64,000 nucleotides of DNA from the NCBI RefSeq assembly GCF_022760995.1, contig NZ_JAKWJO010000003.1:434001-498000 (forward strand), written 5' to 3'. The notes under the pieces are model-generated. The model saw only the letters and a list, made by a program, of their open reading frames with translations, ran no database searches and was not told the origin of the DNA. This document shows, piece after piece, positions 8,402 to 17,160 of this stretch. The number at the start of each line of letters is the position of its first letter. Position 1 is the stretch's first letter. The position numbers were made by a program, and so were the translations under genes. The DNA is from Dyella sedimenti (GTDB taxonomy: Bacteria; Pseudomonadota; Gammaproteobacteria; Xanthomonadales; Rhodanobacteraceae).

Positions 8402-8964
8402 GAGAAGCGGGGCAAGACATTGCCGCCAGCCTTACAGCAAGCGCTGGCCACCACGGCCATAGCAGCCCTAGGGGAGACGGAAGCGATACGCTGATTGCCG
8501 GCCCGCTCATGGCTTCTGGAAAAGCCGCAGGGAGCGCCACGCAGCAAGATGCGGAAAGGGGCATGCTCGTCCCTGTTGCCTTCGGCGGCAACAACACCAG
8601 CGGTTCAATCGAGGTCGCCACCGCGTGGAACGCTCATGGCGGCACCGGCCGACATGACTTCGAGAGCGAGACGCTCCTGTTGGTCGATATCCTGCGAGGG
8701 CATCCTCGTTCCGGTAGCAATTCTCTGGGTGCTATCGCCTTCGACTACAGCGGCGTGCGGCGCCTCACCCCCACCGAATGCGAGCGCCTGCAGGGCATCC
8801 CCGATGGTTACACGCTGATCGAATACCGAGGCAAGCCGGCGGCCGATGGCCCGCGCTACAAGGCGCTGGGCAACAGCATGGCCGTCCCATGCATGCGATG
8901 GATCGGACAGCGCATTGCTCTGGTCAATGCCCTAATCACGCACAGAGTCAGGGAGGTGGCGTGA
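8401..8964 (+). pseudogene. Phage-type DNA (cytosine-5) methyltransferase, C-terminal fragment
   Basis: The end of the frame carries the last conserved blocks of C5 cytosine methyltransferases: RRLTPTECERLQGIPDGY and YKALGNSMAVPCMRW. The part before it (8410-8730) has the loose repeats seen in phage Dcm-like proteins (AGQDIAASLTA, AFGGNNTSGSIEVATAWNAHGG). The catalytic PC motif, the SAM-binding FxGxG motif and most of the enzyme are absent. The frame is open back through about 8400, where it fuses with the cut oxidoreductase. The ATG at 8509 could start a 151-residue peptide, but it would be inactive as a methylase. Confidence 0.75.
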
Positions 8965-8966
8965 TG

Positions 8967-9212
8967 TCAATCGCCCTGCAGAAGTGCCTTCGCTCTTTCC
9001 ACTCCAATCTTCAGCGCGTGAGCGGCTGCGGCGATTCCATCTGGAAATGGTTCTTGAAGGGTTTCGATTGCGATGTGCGATCCATCGCAGGTGATTCGGT
9101 ATTTGCCGAACCAGATCTTGTGGTCCTGCGAGGAATACGAGCTGGTAATCGTGAACTTTCCAACGGTGGCGATGCCCATGCGTGAACCCCCATCCATTAT
9201 GAATAGCGCCAT
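8967..9212 (-). CDS. Small hypothetical phage-type protein
   Basis: An 81-residue frame on the minus strand. It reads like a small beta-strand domain (GIATVGKFTITSS, WFGKYRITCDGSHIAI) followed by a helix (AAAAHALKIGVERAKAL). I do not recognise a named family. It lies within the phage remnant between the methyltransferase fragment and a zinc-motif gene, and runs opposite to both. No strong ribosome binding site precedes the ATG. The plus strand has only poorer alternatives here. It could be a spurious frame. Confidence 0.4.
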   Translation of the reverse strand: MALFIMDGGSRMGIATVGKFTITSSYSSQDHKIWFGKYRITCDGSHIAIETLQEPFPDGIAAAAHALKIGVERAKALLQGD

Positions 9213-9299
9213 CTTGGTGGCCAACTGTCCCGCAGACAATCGGCTGCTCGGGGTATGGCGCTCGGTGATGCGGCCGACCGGCGGCATAAGGAGGCGGCC

Positions 9300-9599
9300 G
9301 TGATAAAGCGAACTTGCCCGCGATGTCATGCCGCCACCAATGAACGCTGGTGCTGCGGGATCGATCTCACAGCCCGCAAGCGCTGGCGCATGACTAAAGA
9401 TCATGTGCGCTTGATCCATGTGCTGGCCAGATCCCGGAAGGGTCTGACCGAAGAGGAATACCTCATGCGGCTTGGAGCGGTAGGCGCAAGCAGTTCCCTT
9501 GCGTTGAGCCATGAACAGTTTCACCAACTGCTCGCCGGTCTCAGTGCATTACCCGATTGCCCATCATTCCTTAGCCGAAGCGCCAAGCGAGCGGCCTGA
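9300..9599 (+). CDS. Small zinc-motif phage protein of unknown function
   Basis: A 99-residue frame with an N-terminal C-x2-C...C-C arrangement (CPRCHAATNERWCC) that could bind zinc, followed by a helical region starting MTKDHVRLIHVLARSRKGL, similar in style to phage regulatory proteins that bind DNA or host factors. A strong AAGGAGG at 9288-9294 sits five bases before a GTG at 9300, which fixes the start. Its last 36 bp overlap the 3' end of the convergent integrase. The function is unknown. Confidence 0.55.
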   Translation: MIKRTCPRCHAATNERWCCGIDLTARKRWRMTKDHVRLIHVLARSRKGLTEEEYLMRLGAVGASSSLALSHEQFHQLLAGLSALPDCPSFLSRSAKRAA

Positions 9600-10577
9600 C
9601 GCATGGAAACGGGGATGCTTACGAATCTCGGCACGCAGGTGACTGATATCAGCACTAAGGTAGCGCGCCGTGCTGTCGAGACTGTCATGGCCAAGCATCT
9701 GCATGATGGCAGGCAACGGGCAACCGTGGCGGAGCAGGGTAGTGGCCATACTAGCCCGGAGCAGGTGAGGGTATTGACCGCTCCATGGGCGCTGTTGGGC
9801 TGCGCGGCGCACGCGATCGTATCCAACTGCACCGCCAAGGGTGGCTCGCGCCCAATGGCTGACGATGAACCATATGCTTCGACGGCTGTGAAGGGCCAGT
9901 CCGCCGTCTGTCACCCAAAGCGCGTTGCGCTTACCAGGCCGTGTGCCCGTGCGAAGCGCCAGATAACCCTGAAGCAATTGGTACAATTCCTCGCTGATCG
10001 GAACCCAGCGACTTCGACCACCTTTTCCGGACGCCACATAGATGGCATCCGGGCGCACGTCGCCAATGCCCAGGCTGACCAGTTCGGTGGCGCGCAAGCC
10101 TGTCTCCCACAAGGTGCGCATCAGCACGCTGTCACGGTAGCCGGTGAAGGTCGACACGTCCGGAGCGGCCAGCATGGCAAGCACCTGGTGATCGGAAAAG
10201 CATCGCACCACGCGCACCGGCACATGACGATTGGACGGAAGATTATTCGATTCTCCTTGCGGAGCGATGCCCAAAAGGATCATCGTTTCGTAGAAGGCGC
10301 GCAGCGCCTTCAAATCCACATTGATGGTAGCCGGCGCCGCCTTTTGGATTCGCCGGTCGGCCAACCAGCGATGCAGCAGATCGGCGTGCAGCCGGTCCGA
10401 TGCGCCGCCGTAAGCGAGCCAGCGACGTACGACGCCGACGTACAGGCGCACTGTTGTGGGCGATCGATTGCCGGACAGGATGCGCTCAAATCGCGCCAGC
10501 GCATCCTGACGATCCACATGCAGCGCTTGGCCTTCTGGATTAGAGCGCTTGATTTGACTGTAACGGCGCGGTATCAC
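9564..10577 (-). CDS. Tyrosine recombinase / integrase
   Basis: A 337-residue XerC/D-like site-specific recombinase. It has an N-terminal core-binding domain (about 20-110) and a catalytic domain in which all key residues are visible: R162 (TGLRATEL), K185 (SGKGGRSR), H271 and R274 (HLLRASMATTLL), H297 (LGHDSLDSTARYL) and the nucleophile Y306. It is therefore probably intact. Its start faces an AT-rich stretch with palindromes that may include the attachment site. It would have moved the adjacent phage or island remnant. The gene overlaps the 3' end of the small zinc-motif gene by 36 bp. Confidence 0.92.
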   Translation of the reverse strand: MIPRRYSQIKRSNPEGQALHVDRQDALARFERILSGNRSPTTVRLYVGVVRRWLAYGGASDRLHADLLHRWLADRRIQKAAPATINVDLKALRAFYETMILLGIAPQGESNNLPSNRHVPVRVVRCFSDHQVLAMLAAPDVSTFTGYRDSVLMRTLWETGLRATELVSLGIGDVRPDAIYVASGKGGRSRWVPISEELYQLLQGYLALRTGTRPGKRNALWVTDGGLALHSRRSIWFIVSHWARATLGGAVGYDRVRRAAQQRPWSGQYPHLLRASMATTLLRHGCPLPAIMQMLGHDSLDSTARYLSADISHLRAEIRKHPRFHASGRSLGASAKE

Positions 10578-10961
10578 ACATCGGGTCCATTTATGGACCC
10601 ATCACAGGCCGACAAAAAGCTGAAAATTCAAACTGTTATATGAGATATCTAAGGTAACTTCTCATATTTTACATAATATACATTATGCGAAGTCATGGAT
10701 GGCCGCTGGCAAGGGCAAAAAACGCCGCGCCATGCGCCCCTGGTACGTCTCCCCCGAGGGTTTCCGGGCGCTTCGCCACAGCTTCGTCCATGACGCACGT
10801 TGGCGTTTCACCCGTCGAGTACCACAAGCGGCACGCACCTCTGGCACGGCTTGCCTTTCCCATTCCGCGGACCTCTTGCGGTTCTCCATGCGCCTTGAGC
10901 ACGAATCCTTATTCGGCGGTCAGGTGCGCTCCCGCGCCGGAAGATTCATTGGTGCGTGGCG
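10578..10961. other. Non-coding AT-rich stretch upstream of the integrase and element boundary
   Basis: This 384-bp gap begins with about 110 bp of AT-rich DNA, in sharp contrast to its surroundings. It holds an inverted repeat ATATGAG (10638-10644) / CTCATAT (10661-10667) and a perfect AGATATCT palindrome (10643-10650). These may serve the integrase promoter, excision control or the attachment site. From about 10690 the DNA is GC-rich; short open frames exist on both strands there, but none has a start signal or recognisable protein pattern. Confidence 0.5.
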
Positions 10962-12812
10962 CTACTTCGTCAGTTTGTCGACCGCCATCCTGAGTGCTTG
11001 CACGATATTGTGCCCCCCGGGGTTGTCGGCACCTTCCTCGCTGAGCCAACTGAGACCTTCGCGCAGGTGGATGACCTGTGCCTCCAAATAGTGGGCGCGC
11101 AGCACCTGCAAGACCAGGCCGACCTGATGCGTGGCCCATCCCAGGATATCCAGTTCGTCAGGGCGGTAATCGATACCGTCAGGCTTGCGATCCAGCAGGA
11201 TGAAGCCCACGAGAAGCCCCTGGTCGAGCATCGGCAGGGCAAGCGCACCGGGCAAGGCGCTGGCCTCTTCGGTCAAGTCGATGGGATGGCGCTCCGCCTT
11301 CATCAGCGCGAGAGCCCGGTCATCGGTGGCCAGCTGGGGGAGCGCTCTGTCCAGCGTGCCCGCCTCCAGGCGGTAGGAACCGTCAAGACGGCGCAGGTAG
11401 AGCGCCGTGGCCGCTCCTTGTGAGAAACGGGTCATCTCTTGAGCGAAGGCATCGCATAGCGCCTCGGTCTGCTCGAAATGGCTTGCCGCCGCCACGAAGC
11501 GTCGCAGCTCCGCTTCATTCTGCTGCCAGCGATGAAAGAACAACCGTTCGACACGATGCTCGACCCAGTCCCGCAACCGGTGGAAGGACAGGAACAGGGC
11601 CACCGCGATCGCGGCACTGTAGACCTCGCTCGCGCCGTGCCACGTCTGCGGCATGAAATGGTCGACCGCCCACTCACCCAGGCCGAAGCTTGCGAGCAGC
11701 GTAAAACTCACGGCGCCATAGACCAGGGTGCGATTGATCACGAAGCCGACGTCGAAGTGCCGGCGGTGCAGCACCGAGTAGGACAGAAGAGCGATCGCGA
11801 ATATCTGCAGGCTGCCCGCGACGATCAGCGACCAGGGCATCGAAACCCAGGGAATCCGGTTGGCAAAGAGCTGAAACAGGGCCGAGAACAGATAGCAGGC
11901 GAAGGCCAGGATGACGATCTTGATCCGGTTGCGCGCTGGTGCGCTGCTTCTGCGGTAGTTGGCGCCAAGGATCGCGTAGCCGAACAACTGGTTGAGCGAA
12001 ATGATCAGCGCGTAGAGCGCCGGCCCTGTCCCGGGGAGATTGGCGGGCAGGAAATCCCCGAGGCGGTTATAGAAATGGACGACGACGAAGGCGATTGCCA
12101 CACCCCGTATCCATCTGGTTTGCGAACGGCTGGATGCTCCGCCGGAGATCTGCAGGCAGAAGACCGGCCAGAGATAGACGATCGCCACGTTCAGCGACAA
12201 GTCCAGCATCAGGGCGGGCGCCGCGAGGCTCTTCGGCAGCCATGCGGTTGGCGCCTGTCCATTGGCTGCGATCAATAGCGCAGCCAACAACACCGCCACC
12301 GGGATATATCGGCCCCGGATCAGCAGCAGGACGGCAAGTCCGACCGTGATGAGGCCTTGTATGCCGAACAGAAGGGGCACCATGCGTTCGGTATCGTCAC
12401 GCTCCGGCGGCGAGGCGGCGACGATCGTCGTCCGGAAGCGCGTATCGCCCCGGGCAACGGTGACTTCTACATGATCGCCAGGTTGCCAGATGATGGATTG
12501 CCCGGGGAAAGCATCGAAGTGCAACGAGTCCCCCGGCCGGATTCCGGCGGCCGCAGCCGGGCCGTCGGGTGTCACCCGCGCGACGCCGATCCAGAAGGGT
12601 GCCGGAATCGACACGCTATAGACCACGCCCAGGGATTCGCGTGGGCGGTAGGCCGTATTCGTTATACCGGCGAACAGGCTTTGCAATTGCCCGGCGGCGC
12701 AGAGGCACAGGGCCAGCGCGATGAGGTCGCGCCATAGCCATGTTGGCCAGCCGATCGATCCGCTCGCAACCTGCGTCGCTGCTTTGCTCACCTGATGCGC
12801 GCCATGCCCCAT
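10962..12812 (-). CDS. Polytopic membrane protein with PDZ-like and GAF-like domains, no kinase
   Basis: About 616 residues. After one N-terminal helix comes a periplasmic PDZ-like domain (about 60-130: GVARVTPDGPAAAAGIRPGDSL), then about seven or eight membrane helices (about 145-410), then a cytosolic stretch (EHRVERLFFHRW) leading to a GAF-like domain (about 430-590). The architecture is that of the sensor half of ComP-like histidine kinases, but no histidine-kinase core, GGDEF or other output follows. It may act as a sensor that signals through a partner, or it may be a shortened kinase. ATG 12812 is preferred to a TTG at 12821. It lies downstream of, and on the same strand as, phosphoketolase. 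Confidence 0.7.
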   Translation of the reverse strand: MGHGAHQVSKAATQVASGSIGWPTWLWRDLIALALCLCAAGQLQSLFAGITNTAYRPRESLGVVYSVSIPAPFWIGVARVTPDGPAAAAGIRPGDSLHFDAFPGQSIIWQPGDHVEVTVARGDTRFRTTIVAASPPERDDTERMVPLLFGIQGLITVGLAVLLLIRGRYIPVAVLLAALLIAANGQAPTAWLPKSLAAPALMLDLSLNVAIVYLWPVFCLQISGGASSRSQTRWIRGVAIAFVVVHFYNRLGDFLPANLPGTGPALYALIISLNQLFGYAILGANYRRSSAPARNRIKIVILAFACYLFSALFQLFANRIPWVSMPWSLIVAGSLQIFAIALLSYSVLHRRHFDVGFVINRTLVYGAVSFTLLASFGLGEWAVDHFMPQTWHGASEVYSAAIAVALFLSFHRLRDWVEHRVERLFFHRWQQNEAELRRFVAAASHFEQTEALCDAFAQEMTRFSQGAATALYLRRLDGSYRLEAGTLDRALPQLATDDRALALMKAERHPIDLTEEASALPGALALPMLDQGLLVGFILLDRKPDGIDYRPDELDILGWATHQVGLVLQVLRAHYLEAQVIHLREGLSWLSEEGADNPGGHNIVQALRMAVDKLTK

Positions 12813-12924
12813 CCCTGGCAATATCCTAGCTGCAAATGCCTCGCAAGATCGACCGGGCGCGCCGGTTTGGACATCCGTCTGGCAGAAGCAACACGCATCG
12901 CCTCGATAGACAAGGCATCACCAC

Positions 12925-15303
12925 TCATGCCTGCGGTGAATGCCATTGCCACTCGCGGATCTCCGGCATGTCCTTGCCGTTGGCGTTGATGTACTGGCGG
13001 TGCTCCACCAGCTTGTCGGCCAGGTGTTCCCGCAGGTAGGCGCCACGGGAGCCCAGGTGCGGCAGGCGGGCGATGGCGCTCATGGCGAGATGGAAGCGAT
13101 CCAGCTCGTTGAGCACGGTCATGTCGAAGGGCGTGGTGATGGTGCCCTCTTCCTTGTAGCCGTGCACGTGGAAGCTGTCGTGGTTGACGCGGCGGTAGGT
13201 GAGCTTGTGGATGAGCGTGGGGTAACCGTGGAAGGCGAAGATCACCGGTTTGCCCCGGGTGAACAAGGCATCGAACTCCTCGTCCGGCAGGCCGTGGGCA
13301 TGCTCGCTGGGTGGCTGCAGGCGCGCCAGGTCCACCACGTTGACCACGCGAACCTTCAGGTCCGGCAGGTGCTGGCGCAGCAGCTTGGTCGCCGCGAGGG
13401 TTTCCAGCGTGGGCACGTCGCCCGCGCAGGCCATGATGACGTCGGGCTCTTCGGCGTCCTCGTCGTTGCTGGCCCAAGGCCAGATGCCGATGCCCTTGGT
13501 GCAATGCTTGATCGCCGCGTCCATGTCCAGCCATTGCGGTGCGGGATGCTTGCCCGCGACCACCACGTTGACGTAGTGCCGGCTGCGCAGGCAATGGTCC
13601 ATCACCGACAGCAGGCAATTGGCGTCGGGTGGCAGGTAGACCCGCACCACCTCGGCCTTCTTGTTCATCACGTGGTCGATGAAACCGGGGTCCTGGTGCG
13701 AGAAGCCGTTATGGTCCTGGCGCCATACGTGCGAGGACAGCAGGTAGTTGAGCGAGGCGATCCGCCGCCGCCACGGAAGATGGGCGGAGACCTTCAGCCA
13801 TTTCGCATGCTGGTTGAACATCGAATCGACGATATGGATGAAGGCCTCGTAGCAGTTGAATACACCGTGCCGGCCGGTCAGCAGGTAACCCTCCAGCCAA
13901 CCCTGGCACTGGTGCTCGCTGAGCATCTCCAGCACGCCGCCCTGGGGCGCCAGTGCTTCGTCGGTAGGCAGCGTGGCGGCCTCCCATTGGCGCGCGGTGA
14001 CGTCGAACACCGCTTCAAGGCCGTTGGAGATGGTCTCGTCCGGCCCGAACAGGCGGAAATGCCGTGGCGCATCGTTGAGCGCCAGGGCATCGCGCAGGAA
14101 GGGGCCGAGCACGCGCGTATCCCCGGTGCCTGGCGTCCCGGGTATCGGCACCTTGCAGGCGTAGGCCCGGAAATCGGGTAGCCGCAGGTCGCGCAGCAAC
14201 AGGCCGCCGTTGGCATGCGGATTGGCGCTCATGCGCCGTTCGCCCCTGGGTGCCAGCTCGGCCAGTTCGGGATGCAGGCGACCCTGGGCATCGAACAGTT
14301 CCTCGGGCCGGTAGCCACGCAGCCATGCCTCCAACTGTCGCAGATGCTCGGGCGGTGCGTCGGCGGAGACGGCCATCGGCACCTGGTGCGAATGGAAGGT
14401 GCCCTCGTTCGGGATACCATCCACCGTCTTCGGCCCGGTCCAGCCCTTGGGACTGCGCAGCACGATCATCGGCCAGCGCGGCCGTGCCTGCTCGCCCTGC
14501 TCTCGCGCCCGCGCCTGGATGTCGAGAATCCGTTCGATCGCGTTGTCCAGCGCGGCGGCCATGGCCGCATGCATGGGCATGGGATCGTCACCTTCGACGA
14601 AGATGGGCGTCCATCCATAACCGCGCAGCAAGGATTCCAGTTCCTGCCTGTCGATGCGCGCCAGCACGGTCGGGTTGGCGATCTTGTAGCCGTTGAGGTG
14701 CAGGATCGGCAGCACGGCGCCGTCGCTGGCGGGATGGAGGAACTTGTTGGAATGCCATGCGGTGGCGAGCGGCCCGGTCTCCGCCTCGCCATCGCCGATC
14801 ACGCAGGCGGCGATCAGCCCGGGATTGTCCAGCACCGCGCCGAAGGCATGGCTGAGCGAGTAGCCCAGCTCCCCGCCCTCATGGATGGAACCCGGGCACT
14901 CCGGCGAGGCATGGCTGGGGATGCCGCCGGGAAAGGAGAACTGCCGGAACAACCGGCGCAGGCCTTCCTCGTCCTGGCCCACCTCGGGATAGACCTCGCT
15001 ATAGGTGCCCTCGAGATAGGCGTTGCCGACCACCGCCGGTCCGCCATGGCCGGGACCGGACAGGTAGATCATGTCCAGGTCGTACTGCCGGATGACGCGG
15101 TTGAGGTGCGTATAGATGAAGTTCTGGCCCGGCGTGGTGCCCCAGTGTCCCAACAGCATGGGCTTGATGTCCGCCAGGCTCAGCGGCCGCCGCAGCAAGG
15201 GGTTGTCGAACAGGTAGATCTGCCCGACCGAGAGGTAGTTGGCGGCACGCCAATAGGCGTCCATCCTGCGCAGAAGTTCCGCATCGAGTGCATGCGTGGT
15301 CAT
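12925..15303 (-). CDS. xfp: Xylulose-5-phosphate/fructose-6-phosphate phosphoketolase
   Basis: A 792-residue thiamine-diphosphate enzyme, the usual length for the family. It cleaves xylulose 5-phosphate (and often fructose 6-phosphate) with phosphate to give acetyl phosphate and glyceraldehyde 3-phosphate (or erythrose 4-phosphate). The N-terminal block [17 protein letters not shown] and the TPP motif starting [11 protein letters not shown], with the later HLNGYKI, are diagnostic. So is [10 protein letters not shown], with the phosphoketolase-specific histidines. ATG 15303 has GGGAAG upstream and starts at the conserved N-terminus. Acetate kinase is divergently transcribed 238 bp away, which completes the route from sugar phosphate to acetate and ATP. 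Confidence 0.95.
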   Translation of the reverse strand: MTTHALDAELLRRMDAYWRAANYLSVGQIYLFDNPLLRRPLSLADIKPMLLGHWGTTPGQNFIYTHLNRVIRQYDLDMIYLSGPGHGGPAVVGNAYLEGTYSEVYPEVGQDEEGLRRLFRQFSFPGGIPSHASPECPGSIHEGGELGYSLSHAFGAVLDNPGLIAACVIGDGEAETGPLATAWHSNKFLHPASDGAVLPILHLNGYKIANPTVLARIDRQELESLLRGYGWTPIFVEGDDPMPMHAAMAAALDNAIERILDIQARAREQGEQARPRWPMIVLRSPKGWTGPKTVDGIPNEGTFHSHQVPMAVSADAPPEHLRQLEAWLRGYRPEELFDAQGRLHPELAELAPRGERRMSANPHANGGLLLRDLRLPDFRAYACKVPIPGTPGTGDTRVLGPFLRDALALNDAPRHFRLFGPDETISNGLEAVFDVTARQWEAATLPTDEALAPQGGVLEMLSEHQCQGWLEGYLLTGRHGVFNCYEAFIHIVDSMFNQHAKWLKVSAHLPWRRRIASLNYLLSSHVWRQDHNGFSHQDPGFIDHVMNKKAEVVRVYLPPDANCLLSVMDHCLRSRHYVNVVVAGKHPAPQWLDMDAAIKHCTKGIGIWPWASNDEDAEEPDVIMACAGDVPTLETLAATKLLRQHLPDLKVRVVNVVDLARLQPPSEHAHGLPDEEFDALFTRGKPVIFAFHGYPTLIHKLTYRRVNHDSFHVHGYKEEGTITTPFDMTVLNELDRFHLAMSAIARLPHLGSRGAYLREHLADKLVEHRQYINANGKDMPEIREWQWHSPQA

Positions 15304-15541
15304 TGCAAGGACTTCCCTTATGGAGGATCGAGGCGCCCATGCTGGGCTATCGCGTGCCACCGCGTAGGCCATGGCCGGTGACGGTGCCGTGAAGCAAGCC
15401 GTCATCCTGGCGCCGCCCAGGCGGCGTGCCGTTGACGGATATCAATGGACCACGCGCGCGCCACGCTGCGGGTACGGCCCGGCAAAGGCCGCGCATCGAT
15501 CCTGCTACGCTCGGCCCTACCCCGCCGATGGACGATGCGAC
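15304..15541. promoter_or_regulatory. Divergent promoter region, phosphoketolase / acetate kinase
   Basis: The two genes of the phosphoketolase-acetate kinase route start on either side of this 238-bp gap, so shared control is likely. No specific operator could be recognised. Confidence 0.4.
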
Positions 15542-16726
15542 ATGCGCGTTCTCACCTTCAATATCGGTTCCTCCTCGCTCAAGTTCGGCATATTCGAGGT
15601 GGCGCCCTCGGGCGCCACGACCGGGCTGGCTTCCGGCATGGCGGAGGCGCTGGGCACGGGCAAGAGCCGCCTCGTCGTGCAACCGGCGCCACAGGGCAAG
15701 CCCGTCGAGGAGTCCCTGCCCCTGCCGGACCATCGCGCGGCATTCCTGCAGTTGGGGTGCTGGTTCGACGGCAAGCGGCTGCCGCCGCCGGAAGCGGTGG
15801 GACACCGCATCGTCCACGGTGGCGAAAGCGTGCGCCACCACGTACTGATCGATGATGCGGTGCTGGCCCAACTCGAGGCGGCCACGCCGCTGGCGCCGCT
15901 GCACACACCGGCGGCCCTGGCGGGCGTACGCTTCGCCCGCGAGCACTTCGCCGGCCTGCCCCAGGTTGCCTGCCTGGATACCGCCTTCCACGCCACCATG
16001 CCGGATGTCGCGCAAACCCTGCCGATCGATCATTCATGGCGCGAGGCAGGCGTGAAGCGCTATGGCTTCCACGGCCTTTCCTGCGAGTCGATCCTGCACC
16101 AGCTCGGGGCCTCGTTGCCGCCGCGGCTGGTCATCGCCCACCTGGGCAACGGCGCGAGCGTGACGGCCGTGCTCGAAGGCCGCTCCATCGACAACAGCAT
16201 GGGCTTCACCCCAAGCGGCGGCCTGATGATGGCGACGCGATGCGGCGACATCGATCCCGGCGTGCTGATCTACCTGCTGCGCGAACACGGCTTCGACGCC
16301 GCCCGCCTGGAACAGCTGACCGATCACCGGTCGGGGCTGCTCGGCGTCTCCGCGCTCAGCGGCGACATGCGCGTGCTGCGCGAGGCCATGGCAACGCATG
16401 CGCAGGCCAGCCTGGCCGTGCGCATGTTCGGGTATGCCGTGCGCCGCCAGGTCGCCGCGATGGCGGCGGCCCTGCAGGGCATCGACATGCTCGTCTTCAC
16501 TGGCGGCATCGGCGAACACGATGCCGCCACCCGCGCGGATGTCTGCGCCGGACTGCGCTGGCTGGGCGTCGTACTCGACCCAGCACGCAACGCCGAAGGC
16601 GCCGGCGAACTGGAAACCGCCGAGTCGTCCTGCCGGGTGGCCGTGCTGCCGGCGCAGGAAGACGAACAGATCGCGCGGCACAGCTTCGACGTGATCCGCC
16701 GGGGAACCCGCCCAGTGGTGCATTGA
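15542..16726 (+). CDS. ackA: Acetate kinase
   Basis: A 394-residue ASKHA-fold kinase that converts acetyl phosphate and ADP to acetate and ATP. Visible motifs are the N-terminal NIGSSSLKFG with N7, the GHRIVHGGE block, HLGNGASVTAV with the adenine-site glycines, the DNSMGFTPSGGLMMATRCGDIDPG region, and FTGGIGEHDA near the C-terminus. Most homologues have NAGSSS at the start; here it is NIGSSS. ATG 15542 begins exactly at this first strand. It is divergent from phosphoketolase, which supplies acetyl phosphate. No phosphotransacetylase is seen in the window. Confidence 0.95.
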   Translation: MRVLTFNIGSSSLKFGIFEVAPSGATTGLASGMAEALGTGKSRLVVQPAPQGKPVEESLPLPDHRAAFLQLGCWFDGKRLPPPEAVGHRIVHGGESVRHHVLIDDAVLAQLEAATPLAPLHTPAALAGVRFAREHFAGLPQVACLDTAFHATMPDVAQTLPIDHSWREAGVKRYGFHGLSCESILHQLGASLPPRLVIAHLGNGASVTAVLEGRSIDNSMGFTPSGGLMMATRCGDIDPGVLIYLLREHGFDAARLEQLTDHRSGLLGVSALSGDMRVLREAMATHAQASLAVRMFGYAVRRQVAAMAAALQGIDMLVFTGGIGEHDAATRADVCAGLRWLGVVLDPARNAEGAGELETAESSCRVAVLPAQEDEQIARHSFDVIRRGTRPVVH

Positions 16727-16872
16727 CTGCGCTGCTATCACGCCTCATTCACATCCCCGGCCCCCATGATTCGCGGCATATAGGGGTGGCCCGGGTCATG
16801 GGAAAGTGACGGCCGGGAACCGTCATGCCGCCGATAGCTTTCGCCGTGCCATTCGACCCAGGTGGATCATCC

Positions 16873-17103
16873 GTGCTGACACTCGAGGACGTTGCTCACC
16901 GATTGCGACAGTTGCGCAAGGCGGCCAGCCTTTCCCAGCAGCAGCTGGCCGAGCTGGCGGGCGTGACGCGCTCGACGGTCTCGCGCATGGAGACTGTCGC
17001 CAAGGACGACATGAGCCTGAAGGTCGTGCTGCGCCTGCTCGGCGCCGCCGGCTACGAGCTTCATGCTGTCAAGCGCGGGCATGACGGCACCGCCGATGGA
17101 TGA
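16873..17103 (+). CDS. XRE-family helix-turn-helix regulator
   Basis: A 76-residue protein consisting almost only of an HTH_XRE domain: LRQLRKAASLSQQQLAELAGV then TRSTVSRMET as recognition helix. Such single-domain proteins are often antitoxins or small transcription regulators. The GTG at 16873 has AGGTGG at a good distance; an ATG at 16825 would add 16 residues without a clear ribosome binding site. No toxin gene lies beside it. It sits between acetate kinase and a histidine kinase gene 57 bp downstream, and may or may not act with either. Confidence 0.75.
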   Translation: MLTLEDVAHRLRQLRKAASLSQQQLAELAGVTRSTVSRMETVAKDDMSLKVVLRLLGAAGYELHAVKRGHDGTADG

Positions 17104-17160
17104 GCACCCCCGCCTCGCGGCTCTCGGACATCACTTCTTCGAACCAATGCGGAATGGGTC

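Larger units (their letters stand above)
8400..10690. mobile_element. Remnant of an integrated phage or genomic island
   Basis: The segment holds a fragment of a phage-type DNA cytosine methyltransferase, one or two small phage-like genes and a tyrosine integrase. Its left edge is sharp: near 8400 both the chromosomal oxidoreductase and the methyltransferase lose their 5' parts. The right edge is less clear and is placed in the AT-rich stretch upstream of the integrase. No structural, replication or lysis genes remain. No duplicated attachment core could be identified by eye, and the missing 5' part of the oxidoreductase is not found on the right side, so an internal or flanking deletion has probably occurred. 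Confidence 0.6.

Noticed and set aside
8990..9303. Plus-strand frames over the small minus-strand phage-type gene
   Set aside because: Weak protein-like character and no start signal; the minus-strand frame has a better strand/helix pattern, though it is itself only moderately supported.
10578..10961. A tRNA gene as the attachment site of the phage remnant
   Set aside because: No cloverleaf or T-loop GTTCRANTC-like sequence was found in the gap.
10683..11091. Short frames on both strands beside the integrase
   Set aside because: Basic, low-pattern sequences without ribosome binding sites; none resembles an excisionase or the missing oxidoreductase N-terminus.
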